Assembly: GCF_033568475.1 (NCBI RefSeq)
Contig: NC_133120.1
Span: 95,312,151-95,376,150, forward strand
DNA length: 64,000 nt
From: Henckelia pumila
Lineage: Eukaryota > Streptophyta > Magnoliopsida > Lamiales > Gesneriaceae
Reading direction: 5' to 3'
This document shows positions 23,626-34,884 of this stretch, in pieces. Positions within the stretch are counted from its first letter, which is position 1. Each line of letters begins with the position of its first letter. The position numbers were made by a program, and so were the translations under genes. The notes under the pieces are model-generated. The model did no database searches. It was not told the DNA's origin and was given only the letters and a program-made list of their open reading frames with translations.

Positions 23626-25803
23626 TTCAGTATCCCAAAAGTCATGCTTCTGCTGCGTACTCTGATAAACAAAATATTAACTTTACTAATCATTTTTTTT
23701 TCCTAAACACAACAATCACACTATGCCAAAACTTGACTGATTTTATATGCTTATACACTCTACTTATCAATCCTCCAACATTCGTGAGCCGAACTTTTGT
23801 TCCCAAGTTTACTTATTAAAGCATATGATTACAATATCAACCCCAATAAATTCAACTTGTAAAGCTTATCCACACTCTAGCCTTCTATAACAAGTTAAAC
23901 ATCTTTGAGTCGAACATCTGCCATTCATCGCAATTTTCTTCAACTTATCCATTTACCACTACACTTTCAACTATCGAACGCTTGAAAATCTTAAATCTCG
24001 AGTGCTATAAATCCATGAAACCCAAAAAGTGAATTTAGTGTCAAACGTCATGTACAACATAAATTCTCCTAACGTCAGGAATATGCTTAAAATATATGAA
24101 TTCTAATTCTGTGGTTAGTTTAGGCTTAAGGCACTTAGATTCTCCTATTGGAGGAGTGAAATTCCCCGAATAGTATTTACATGTCATTGTCTCTAAATAG
24201 CATAATAATATAACATTCAATAGTTAATTCCATATCATTTCCTAGTTGCCTCTATTTATAGTCCATGGAATCTGAACTTCTCAAAATCAAAATACTAAGT
24301 CAATTACCTAATAAACTGAATAATCCGCTCACAAGTAATACATGTTGGTCCCATGTACAGTCAAAACACAACCAATACTTTTTTGCTCATGCATCCCAAA
24401 AATCTTGGTGGAGACACTCCTATAACATGACCCAATAATTCAAATTTATACAACCCAAGGATATTGAAAGAGCATCAATACAAATACTTATACACAATTA
24501 ATCCCAACGTAAAATGAAAGTATCGAGATAACAATTATAATATCAAATCATTACGCTGACTCGTGATTATTCCAAGTGTTTCAAATATCCATACGTGCGT
24601 AGAACCAACAACCCAACTTCACAAACTACTCAACTCTTAACAAAAGAAATCACTCCAAAAATATATATTCATATATATCGTCAACTCTTAGGCCATATCT
24701 AAAGCTTATATTATACTTGACATCGAAACCAAAATTTATAACAATTGTATTATGCCACATGTGACCGATTACACAAACCTATAAAAGTTTACACCTTCAT
24801 CATTCGGTCATCACAACATCTATAAGTCAGGCTGACAAGTTCCAAAACCTATTTATTTAAATGTAGTGACTTGAACGTCAAACCCAATACAGCTTACTTG
24901 GTAACACCAACCATGCGACCCTTAAGTATTATAAAAGATTATCCAATTCTTTATCAAACTAACTCCACAATTATTCTTATTCTCAAAGATTCAAGAACCT
25001 AATACAAAACATATTTATCATCAATTTATACCTCATAAAAGTAAGAGTACAAACTTAAAACCACAAACCATCAAACTATAACATTATGGTACAAGTGTCA
25101 TCTCCAAGAAAATCATGACTTCTTCGTCAAAGAAAAACCTTAATAGTTAAATGAATGACAATACGGTATCTGTGAACCCAACTAGCATAATTTGACACAT
25201 GCGAACTTAATTCCCAAAAATATATACTAGACTCTATAAAGTAACATTTTAAATTCACCAAAGAAGAAAATGATACAACCCTCGATTAATCATTCTTGCG
25301 AGGAATCCTACTCTTGCCTCAAGAAATAATTCTATTGCTATCACAAAAACTTAATGCCTCTTATCAGAATTTACCTTTATTGTTCTATTTATTGCTACAC
25401 CTTCATAAAAAAAATTTCTTGATAGGCCCGCTACCTCTTACCATCACCAACCCAATAATTTATCAATGAAATCATTCTAACTTAAAATCAATAAGTTACT
25501 ACAAAAAAAATTCAAGTGACAACCTAAATATCAAACTTAGTTTCAACAAAATAAAACCAAATTCCCAAATTCAAAATTCCTTGAGGTCAACCTGTCGTAT
25601 AACATGTCTTGGGGCATACTGCATCACCACATATTCTTCACGTAAATCGCAATGCATAACTAAGTATTTTAAAACTTTGCTAACATGAAATCTTAAATCA
25701 TTACATATGATCCTTATAGATCATAAAAAAAACAATTTAAAACTTACAGACCGATAGTGAGATTTCTGAGCTTCACGTGGCAGATGGACACCCTCCAAGG
25801 ACC
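23626..25803 (-). other. Gypsy internal non-coding stretch
   Basis: This lies between the recognisable integrase and the 5' LTR of the Gypsy element. It is AT-rich, with no readable Gag or Pol text on either strand. It may be leader DNA, diverged internal sequence, or both. Confidence 0.5.
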
Positions 25804-25817
25804 GGGCTTTGATACCA
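25804..25817 (-). other. primer-binding site of the Gypsy element
   Basis: The minus strand reads TGGTATCAAAGCCC two bases inside the 5' LTR. It differs by one base from the usual tRNA-iMet complement over the first twelve positions. Confidence 0.85.
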
Positions 25818-25819
25818 AT

Positions 25820-28611
25820 TCAAACATCTAGACCTTCTTAAAACTTAAATGCGGAATTTTTTTTTAAAATAATAACAATACATATATGCCCATACATATA
25901 TGTATCACATTTAAAATAAAATACTACTTCTTAGTAGTAACTTAAATAAAAATAAACAAATAAATAATTAAAAAGGATTTCATGCATGAAACAAAAATAG
26001 TAAATAATACATGTTTGAAACTCTCATATGGGAAAATAATAAAATAGAAATATGCAACTTGTTTTAAAAACTCAACGTCATAAAAATAAATGTATCTTAA
26101 AACATCATCTAAAAACTGCAAAGGTCACGGGGCCACTGTTTCGTGAGCTCATACATCCTCACCACCGGTAGGAGCTACATAAGTATCATCTGACTCACCT
26201 ACACCATATAAGCGTAGTGAGCCTAGGGGCTCAACATGTCTAAACTTGGATATCAAGGTTTAAACTAATGCATCACATAATCATACTAATACATATACAT
26301 GATACATGAGCATGCATGGAAACATTTTTCATAACATAAATGTTGAATCATAAATCTTAAGCATAAACATCATCTTTCTTCATCATACATAACATAGTTG
26401 AGCATGATATTTTTGAAACAGTCTATGGTCCTATCCGTAAGTGTGACGCTTATTTGTGCCGACTGATCAGTCTCATTAACCAACGTACGTGGCGGTGATA
26501 AATCACCTCCTATGGTAGTAAACTATCTCATAAATCATATATCATATGGTGGATAACCACCCTTATGTCACACTACTTCAATTTTCATCAAGAAAATATT
26601 TTTGCTCAACTCATACATAATCATAATCATATCATATAAAATTTCATGAATGCATGCACTGAAAATTTGTCCGTAATATATATTTAATTGATTTTTTCAT
26701 AATAAATATACTTATACTTAAAATATAAACTTCATGCATAAAAATAATTAAATATATATTCTGGACTTAGTTATTTTTCATGGGTTGGTCCAGACTGCTG
26801 ATCACTCACTCTAAGCCCATTAAACTTAAATAAGAGTCCAATTATCATATTTTAGCCCAAATAACTTAACTAAACTTAACTGGACCTAAATAAAAATATT
26901 TAAGCTCATTAACTTAAATAAACCCAATAAGACACTAGACTGGCCCAAAAATCCTCTGACTGACCCAAAAATTCCCATGGGCTCTCAAGCCCATAAAAAT
27001 CATTGGGCTAACTTAAATAAATTATTTAAAGCCCAAAATAAAATTATTTGGAAGCCCAAATAATTTTATTTCTAATTAATTGGCCCAAAAACCAATTAAA
27101 ACCTTAAACACTTAAAAATTAAAAATACTCGAGCCCGGCCCACCTAACCCAGACCCGTACCAACCTGAACCGACCCACAAATTACCAAACCTGATCCAGG
27201 CCCCAAGACCCGACCCGGACCTGCCCAAAACCCTAAACCCATTTCCCTCTTGTTCCTTATTCTTGGCTGCGACCAGCTTCTGTTCAGAGGCATCGGCCGC
27301 CCTACTCCGGCCACAAAATGGCCAAATCACCACCACCTACACCTAGAAGACTTCAAGGCGTTTCCAGAAAGCTAAAAACCAGCCCAAACGGAGTCCTAAC
27401 GAAGGAGAACGAACCAAAACAAAATCTGCCTAATTTCTGCTCGCGCGCTGCGCGCGATGCCGGACTTCCGGCCGTTCGGACGCCCAACTCCGACCATCAC
27501 TGGCTATAGAACTACCTGAGATTACTTCCTCTATGTCTTGGGGTTCTAACCCAATTGGAATCACCCTCAAACCCGTCCTATACAGTGCACACAAACCATT
27601 CTTCCAAAACCGCTCAAACTGCGACCTTCTATGCAACCAGAAGATATTGTTTCGGTTCAGACCAACCTTGGCTCAAACCACTCGAACCACTCGACCCTAA
27701 GGCACCCTAGGACACCCCTTGACCAAGCCCCAGCCTCTGGACCATACCATGCTTGGCAAAAACGTGAGTCATGACCAATTAAGCAAGAACATGCATCAAT
27801 ACAAGGCATACATGCATAAACTCGAAATTTCCATGAAAAATCTGAAATAAAACACATCATGCAAGAGTAATAGCTTATATGGTGGCCAAATAAAAGTTTT
27901 AGACATGCCTTTTAATCTTTGAATGGAGATTGATGCGTTTACGAGACTACGGGATGACGAACGGACCAAAATCTCCAAAAATCTATGAAGGATCGGCTAT
28001 GGACTGTGTTTTCTGCAAGAAGCCGATGCAAAATTGAAGAATGGTGTGGGGGAGGCGGCTGATGGGAGAATCAACGTAGGTTTAGGGTAGATAAGATAAA
28101 TTTTTGGTTAATTAGAATTTAACTAGGATAATAACTAATTTCGGATAAAATCATACCTAAAATATAATATTTAAAACTCAAACATAATATATTATTCTGA
28201 TAATGAAACCAAAATCCCGAAATTAATAATTAAGAGATTTTTAAAAATCAATAAAAGTTATTAAAATGACTTATTTTGGCCAAAAATCAATTCTTAAATA
28301 AATATGTAATTAAGTACTAAAATTTTCTTGACAAAATACTTTAAAAATTATTTTAATGCTCATAAAACTCATAAAATATTTTTGGCTAAGAATTTTGGTA
28401 TCTCATCCGTCCACGGTCCCGTCTATGCGATCAAAAATAATAAATTCCTTAAAAATCTAGAATTTCCATAATTATGGGTTAAATGCTAAAATAAATTAAA
28501 TCATGCATATAAATCACATAATATCACATAAATACATTTAAACCTTAATTAAAAATTAATTTCTCCTAATTATGCATGCGGATTTACGTTTTAAAATTTT
28601 CGGGTGTTACA
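25820..28611 (-). repeat. Gypsy LTR, 5' copy (right)
   Basis: This is the full-length partner of 10387-13181 and ends GTTACA before the CACAT duplication. The two copies share all internal landmarks, such as the run of GCCCA/GGGC phrases (11.4-11.6 and 26.8-27.0 kb). Confidence 0.92.
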
Positions 28612-28616
28612 CACAT
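28612..28616. repeat. target-site duplication (CACAT), right flank of Gypsy element
   Basis: It matches CACAT at 10382-10386. Confidence 0.9.
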
Positions 28617-28639
28617 GGTGTATGATCTCATTAATCTGT

Positions 28640-30296
28640 GGCATTGAAAATCACTGAATTGTCCGATATGAATGCAGGGAAAAAACGAATGCATTGGAAA
28701 ACATGGAGAGCCCTCAGTATGCCCAAATATATGGGAGGTCTAGGGTTTCGTCAATTGGAGGCTTTTAATAAGGCTCTTTTGGGTAAACAAGTTTGGCGTA
28801 TTATCACTAACCCGGATACTTTACTGGCTCGAGTCCTCAAATCTAGGTATTTTCGACATCAGGACATTATGGATGCGGGCCTAGGGAGTAACCCATCTTT
28901 CATCTGGCGTTCGATATTATGGAGCAGATCATTATTAGAGAAGGGTTTACGCTGGAGAGTGGGTAATGGAAATAATATTTGTACCTTTGTAGATCGATGG
29001 GTTCCGGGAGTAAAGGAATGCGTGGTGGCAAATGTGGATCCTTCCTTGTATAGAAATGTTAGCACTCTTTTGGAGAATGAGAGGTGGAACGAGCCATTAA
29101 TACATCAGATTTTTCCTACTCATATTGCTTCCAATATAATTTCTATACCTCGGCCAGCTTCAATGAGGGATGACACTAGGTTCTGGGAGTTTGACACGAA
29201 GGGAAGATATTCTGTGAGAGATGGTTACAAGGCAGAATTGGCTTCTTTGACCCACCGGTCTCATGCTTAAGTACTCATCCAAAAAGCTGGTGGAAATTTC
29301 TTTGGGCTCTCTCCATCCCTCCGAAGGTGAGGATATTCTGGTGGCGAGTACTTAATAATTTAATTCCCACTGGGAAAAATCTTCAAAAACATCACGTTCC
29401 GGTTTTCGACTTCTGCCCGTTGTGTCATATTCAAGGTGACTCAACTGGTCATGCTCTATTCTTTTGCCCGGTTGTCAAGCAATGGTGGAAGACTACTATA
29501 TTTTTGTTGCCTCTTAAATTTGCCAAACACCTAGATATGGTAGATCTTTTTCGTTGGATGAAAGATTCAGTTAGTAAAGTTGAGTTTGAATTATTTGCAG
29601 TTTACACATGGGCATTATGAAGTGAAAGACTCTATCTAAAGCACAATTTTCCAGCTCATCAACATGGTTTTAATCTTCAATGGTGTGAGATAATGCTACG
29701 TGATTTCAGGAATGTTTCTGGTACTGCTTTGAATCGCTCTTCGCATTTATCATGCAACTCATCGGAAGTTTGGATTGCGCCTAATATTGGTGAACTAAGG
29801 CTAGATGTTGATGCCGCCTACCTTGAAAGTATAGACAAATTTGCAATTGGAGGAGTTATTCGAAACCATGATGGACAACCAATTATTGCATTTGGAAGAA
29901 AAATAGACAAGCCTCACTCTGTCTTGCATGCAGAACTTCTTGCTATCTTTGGAAGTTTGCACTATGCTTGAGCAAAAAATTTCAGAATTCAACAACTCTC
30001 TTCGGACTCTCTCTTGGCCGTGCAAGCAGTCAATGGCCTAGAGGAGGATTTCAGTTATGGTGGTGCTCTTTTAAATGATATTCGTTGTTTATTAGTTACA
30101 GACAACACCACTTTTATTAGCCACATTCGTAGGAAAGCGAATGGTGTGGCTCATTCTCTAGCAGCTTTTGCAATTTCCTCCCCATTTCCTTTTGTTTGGG
30201 AACGTGGGAGCTTTCCGTTTTGGTTGATTATCTTGTAATTCAAGATATTCTTCGTTATTAATAAATTCAAGATCTCTCTTTCAAAAAAAAAAAAAA
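28640..30296 (+). mobile_element. 5'-truncated L1-type LINE with RNase H, broken
   Basis: Only the 3' end of a plant LINE is present. The reverse transcriptase C-terminal region (GGLGFRQLEAFNKALLGKQ) is at 28.64-29.26 kb. A zinc-binding zf-RVT block (CPLCHIQGDSTGHALFFCP) is at 29.33-29.6 kb. An RNase H domain (DVDAAY, GGVIRNHDG, HAELLAI and the late IRRKANGVAHSLA) is at 29.78-30.24 kb. A 14-base A tail at 30283-30296 closes it. The frame shifts near 29.26 kb and is stopped at about 29.62 and 29.97 kb (the latter probably Trp TGG to TGA), so it is dead. A 5' truncation is usual for LINEs. The 5' border is uncertain, and no target duplication is clear. Confidence 0.88.
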
Positions 30297-31044
30297 GTGG
30301 ACAAATTATAAAATTTAAAAAATATTTTCCCTACTTATAAAATGATTAGCATAGAAAAATAAAATAAAAATAAAATTGAACGATTACGCTATCCATAAAA
30401 ATTTGAACGATTGATTTAAAATATTAACTGATGATGCCCGAGAACAATCAGGTATTCAAGGTGGGCGACTACTCGGGCGAGTGCTAGAAGGGCTATGACA
30501 GGTACAAGCCAAACGAAGGGATGGTAAGTGTTAAGCTTTCCGAACTCTGCATACCTCAAACAGAAACGAGTTAGTGGGACACCAGAAGATTTTTCCGTCG
30601 TGATCACTCCGACGCTCAAGTCAGAAAAATATTAAGTACCAAAAAATCAAAAAAATATAGAGAGTAATTTTTTTAGAGTGAAAAATAGGATACCCCCTGT
30701 TGTATCTCAGTAGGTATTATTTATAGCCCTAATTGGTTATCTCTTTCTCGAAATCCTTGCGTTACGATCATGATATGGGCGAGTGGGCCACGTCTAATAC
30801 TCTGCTCGATAGGGAATGTGTCCCTAAAACGTGGGTGAGAGGGAAACCATATCCTGACCCATGACGAGGCCTGGGTGATATCGAGTGGCATGATAGCCCT
30901 TGGTTTCCCGAGATATCAGATAACTTGAACCTGAGTTACCATTATTCCCTTTCCCCTATGACCTCTTCCCGAGAATATCTACGTCCACCTTCCGTTCTCC
31001 TCCAGATGAGAGGTTACACTTTGGCTCCAAATTCTAGGATTAAC
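30297..31044. other. unassigned repeat-like DNA, perhaps LTR-derived
   Basis: No gene is seen. The part at 30429-31017 is more GC-rich than its surroundings. Its minus strand begins TGTAACC, ends CATCA and has a CTATAAATAAT TATA-like box near 30715-30730, all LTR-like traits. No matching target duplication was found, so it is only a suspect solo LTR. Confidence 0.35.
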
Positions 31045-32140
31045 TTTTTTTTTTTTAATGAATGAAGAATTCATTAAAGGTAAATGGGTAAAAGTACAAC
31101 TACACCGGACATCCCTGTGTGATTACAATAAGTCGAAATTCAAGATAACAAAGTCATGAAGACACAACATCATAGTTCGAATACATACTACGTAAAGCCA
31201 AAATCTTAATGCACCGAATCATGTCTTCAACGTCCGGAGTTTCATTTTCAAAGTATGCTCTATTATGTGGACTCCATACTTGGTGTATGCAAGCTGCCAA
31301 ACCCATCACTCTCAAGCGGGTCACGGCACCCGCACCCCTATAGACTCCTCGAAATGCTTTCAAAATCATAGTAGGTGATCTCATACACTGCATGACACAC
31401 GGCGGCACTAAAAGAACAAGTGTCCAATAAAGTCATAGACTCATCACAATCCTTACAAATTCCACAACTCTAATCTTTCACAAAGCCAATTCTATCACGG
31501 GCCGTGAGCAAAGAGCCAAAGTATAACTCTATGTTTTGGAAGAATATACGACTTCCAAACTAGAGGTTTCCATGGCCAAACACCCCGATTCTCCGAGAAG
31601 AAACCATATGCATTCCTCAAACCGCCATTACCCTCAAACCACTCCCCTAACCCACGAGAAGCTAGCTCAATTGTCCCCATACGATCCACCATAACATCAC
31701 GAATATACAAAAATTTCTTGATCAAAGTGGACTCGTCCTCGTGCCATCTCCAATTTCAGACATCTTCAAACACTCGATATTTATGATTCACCCATTTAAT
31801 CCACAAAGATTCCATACGGGAATGGATCTTCCAAAGTGTCTTGGCAAGTAATGCTCGATTCCATACCGAAAGGTTCTTTAGTCCCAATCCACCATACTCA
31901 ATTAGCTTACACACCTCTTTCCAGGAAATCGGCGGTCGTTTATTGTTCCAAACAAATTTTGGGCAAATAGCATAAGATATTGGCTGGAAGAGGCAAGGTA
32001 GACATCCACAAACATTCAGCTCCTTGGAGAACGGATCTCACCAACTCCATCTTCCCCGCATAAGATAAAGAGTGTTGAAGTCATCGCGACACACGATCTC
32101 CAATAATACCTATGTCATGGGTTTGAGCAACTCACTCATT
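31045..32140 (-). mobile_element. second 5'-truncated LINE fragment, degenerate
   Basis: The minus strand carries L1-type text: WKEVCKLIEYGGLGLKNL and WNRALLAKTLWKIHS (31.8-31.95 kb), then LVWKSYILPKHRVILWL (31.5-31.6 kb), then a decayed zinc-binding block and the LINE tail. A T run at 31045-31056 is its poly-A tail read backward. Several frame changes and stops make it dead. It differs clearly in sequence from the plus-strand LINE at 28.6-30.3 kb, so it is a separate insertion of another lineage. Confidence 0.8.
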
Positions 32141-32618
32141 TTATATTTTTTTAAGCATGTAGATCTTTATCCACACAATTGTGAATGCACAAATATAAAG
32201 ATGCAACTTCTTGGAAAACAAAAAAGTGAAAGGACCTAATTTGTTGGAAATATTCTTGCCTATGCACGATCCGATTAATGTTTCTTGAATTTAATTACAA
32301 ACAATTCTATTATAACTCAATTTTTTTTGGCTACATTGAATTAAATTAGGAAAAAAATCATACATACACACACACATATATATATATATATATCAATCAT
32401 AATTTTTTGTGTGTGTATACTAATTTTGATCACCCTAGGGTTTTTCGTGTGCGACCACTTACACCAAAACCCGGTATCCTAGGTGCAGAGTTTTTCGTGT
32501 GTGTATACTAACTCCAATACTAAATGCCATTTTTTTACAGAAAAAATGGCTATGTTGCATTGTGCTTGTTTCTCAAATCTCATGACCGTATATGTATATT
32601 TATTTATTTAAAAATAAA
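32141..32618. other. intergenic DNA with CA/TA microsatellite
   Basis: AT-rich spacer. A (CA)n(TA)n tract lies at about 32363-32393. The following 100 bases hold a piece of the MITE family described at 63.6 kb. No gene. Confidence 0.6.
32430..32500. repeat. fragment of the CACCCTAGGG MITE family
   Basis: It shares CACCCTAGGG, a GCGACCAC block and AAAACCCGGTATC, in the same order, with the fuller element at 63635-63780. Confidence 0.65.
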
Positions 32619-32645
32619 GGAGTTATTTGCACGAACCATCCCTGT

Positions 32646-32726
32646 GATATATTAAAAAGATATGGTTCTCCCCTGTGAAAAATTAATAAGCACGTAATCC
32701 CTTAACCTTTCAAAATATTTGCACGT
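32646..32726. repeat. MULE terminal inverted repeat, left
   Basis: It reads GATATATTAAAAAGATATGG at its start and ends at TTGCACGT. Its reverse complement aligns with 37689-37770. Confidence 0.85.
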
Positions 32727-32919
32727 TTTACCCACAACATGGAGAGTGTTATACACGCGCGTTGACTGAGTGTATGTAAGTAATTTTTTGCCAAAATTAA
32801 GTTGTTGGTACAAAAATACCCTTCTTTATTCCTTTAGATCCACTTAAATTATAACGTCCAAAACAAATACCCATTTATCTTCTCCCTTACCAAATTTTTT
32901 GAGAAGAGAAGGGGAAAAA

Positions 32920-33367
32920 ATGGAGTCTTCAAGAAAAGATTGAAAAGGTGCCGTGAAGCCCAACATCGACTTGAGATTTCCCCCTACGTCGGTATGTTCT
33001 TGTCAAGTTCGATCTGCTATTAGAGTTGTAGCTTCCGAGAGTAAGCCAACCAAAGAGATGTTGTATTATTGTTGCTCATCCAACCATTGTGGGTTCTTCA
33101 AATGGTGCAAGCCAGAATATGCTTCATGGAATCCTAGTGTTGCTCCATCTAACATGCCCGCGTGCAACGAATCTTGTTCATGGAGTACCCCTATTGGAAC
33201 CCCTATCGAGGCAAGTAAATTTTGCACCGGTGAAAATGGTGAAAATGAGAATGAAGTTAATTCTTGACGTGCTGGAGTTGAAATGAGAGATGGATACATT
33301 CATGTTGGATGGGTTGCTTGTGCTTTATTTCTTCTGTTGATTGCTGTTGTTTGCATCAAATAAGGAT
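32920..33367 (+). pseudogene. GRF-type zinc finger plus C-terminal membrane anchor, MULE-borne, two in-frame TGA codons
   Basis: From ATG 32920 one frame runs to TAA at about 33367, interrupted only by TGA codons at 32941 and 33265. The text gives a short basic start and a GRF zinc finger with pattern C-x-C (VCSCQV) then CC..NHCGFFKWC. An acidic linker follows, and a final hydrophobic segment YIHVGWVACALFLLLIAVVC that looks like a single transmembrane anchor. GRF fingers bind single-stranded nucleic acid in several DNA repair proteins; small plant GRF proteins of this shape have no role I can name. Both stops could come from CGA by C-to-T change at a methylated CpG, common in silenced elements. 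It faces the transposase from the opposite strand near the left end. Confidence 0.7.
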
Positions 33368-34880
33368 AATGAGGCTAACGTTAGGTTTATGGCAGGTTTT
33401 TTGTGTTGTAATCAAATGCCATGTATTGAAATTTTAGGATGCAATGTATTGGTTATTACCAAGTTTAGTATGAACAATTTGATGATCTTATGTATGGATT
33501 ATCTTTGTGTTTAAGTTTTCTGGTTCAATGATATGCTGGTTCTAGCATTCCTTGAAATATTTGTTCAAATGTAAAATTTTTTGGCGTGATTGTATTCTCA
33601 AGAATTATGCCAACGGTGAAGGCATTGGAAGAGCTACGAGGTGATATAGAATTCAAACTTGTGATGTTGTATATATAAACCAAAATTAAATTTTGAAATG
33701 TAGGAAAAATGACGAGAGAAGGAAGATGAAATGAATATCTTGTTGATCTTGCTTTGTGTTTATGAAGTTCTCAACTCCTGTATACATGGCAAAAGTTTTA
33801 TACACGTTGATAACCAGTGGTCTAAGCACCACTATCTCATCTTCATTCTTTGACCCCTGATTGAACCTAAAATCCATTCAGTGGCATCATTGCTCTTGCT
33901 TATACTTTTTGCACTCAAGAACGACATCAAACTTGCAAGCCAATTCATTTTAAAATGAAAATAATCATGCAATGCACTGGTTTCAACCATTAAATGACAA
34001 CAAAGTTGATGTTATAAAAAATCAAAAAACGAAAAAAAACAAATATTATATCTCTTGTAACTTGAGATGTATTTGGCAACATTTGAAACTGAGAAAATAG
34101 TAACCAGCCACTCCAATTTCCCTCTGAAGATGCACCAAATTAACAGCAAATTAAAACAACAACTGATGGAAAAACAAGCACATAAAACCAGAAAACAAAA
34201 CCAAAATCAACCAAAAATCTAAGAAATATGCAAACCAAAAACAAGGAATAAATCCAAGTAGATATATTTAGAGACACGCTACAGATTAAATATCCAAAAG
34301 TATCATTGTATCAAACCAAACCAAATGATAGATACAACCATTGTATCAAACCAAACCAAAATGATAACCATTGTATCAAATCAAACCAAAATGATAGATA
34401 CATACATATTTTCTTTTCTATTTAGCACACCACAGAGTATCAACCAAAATGATATGAACCATAAAGTCCCCAAAATGATAACAAACCAACTATTTCTTCT
34501 TCGAGATTGTAGTGCACTGTGTGGTTTCAAATGTCATCACCTGCCACTGATCCATGTTTTTGTGCAACACTTTCTCTCGTTGTATCATCTGCTTGTCCGG
34601 TTGTACTATTTCGTGTTGGCCTTGATTCATTACTCTTTTTTCTCTGCAAGTGGAAGATAGTTTCAGGAAAAAAAAATCAAATTAACATTGGCAAGTGTAT
34701 ACAAAATCAGTAGTACCTTTCTTGAAGCAAAGGCAGAACTGCTTGCCTGAGTGGATTGGTGTCTCATTTTATCACCATTTCCAAAACCTTCTGACCTCTA
34801 TATATTGACATACAAAATCAGTGGCATCAAATTTTTTATTTCACATATAAGTTAGATAAATTAATGACCTCTATAACTAC
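33368..34880. other. MULE interior between the two genes
   Basis: No coding text is recognised here. The stretch presumably holds the 3' ends of both element genes. It includes the tandem repeat at 34305-34405. Confidence 0.5.
34305..34405. repeat. tandem repeat, three copies of about 30-35 bp
   Basis: The phrase ATTGTATCAAACCAAACCAAA starts three consecutive units that end in ATGATA with slight length differences. Confidence 0.75.
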
Positions 34881-34884
34881 CTTA

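Larger units (their letters stand above)
10387..28611 (-). mobile_element. Ty3/Gypsy LTR retrotransposon fossil, chromovirus (Tekay/Del-like), split by a Copia element
   Basis: Two long LTRs (2795 and 2792 bp), a CACAT duplication, an initiator-Met-tRNA primer site and a purine-rich tract define a minus-strand element. Without the nested Copia element it is about 8.8 kb. Recognisable parts are the integrase (about 23.0-23.6 kb) and, beyond the Copia insertion, its C-terminal continuation ending in a chromodomain-like tail (about 13.2-13.6 kb); these two pieces are contiguous apart from the insertion. Gag, protease, reverse transcriptase and RNase H are not recognisable, so the element is broken. 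I judge LTR divergence by eye at roughly 2-4 percent, which suggests an age of about a million years at commonly used plant LTR rates. Confidence 0.9.
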
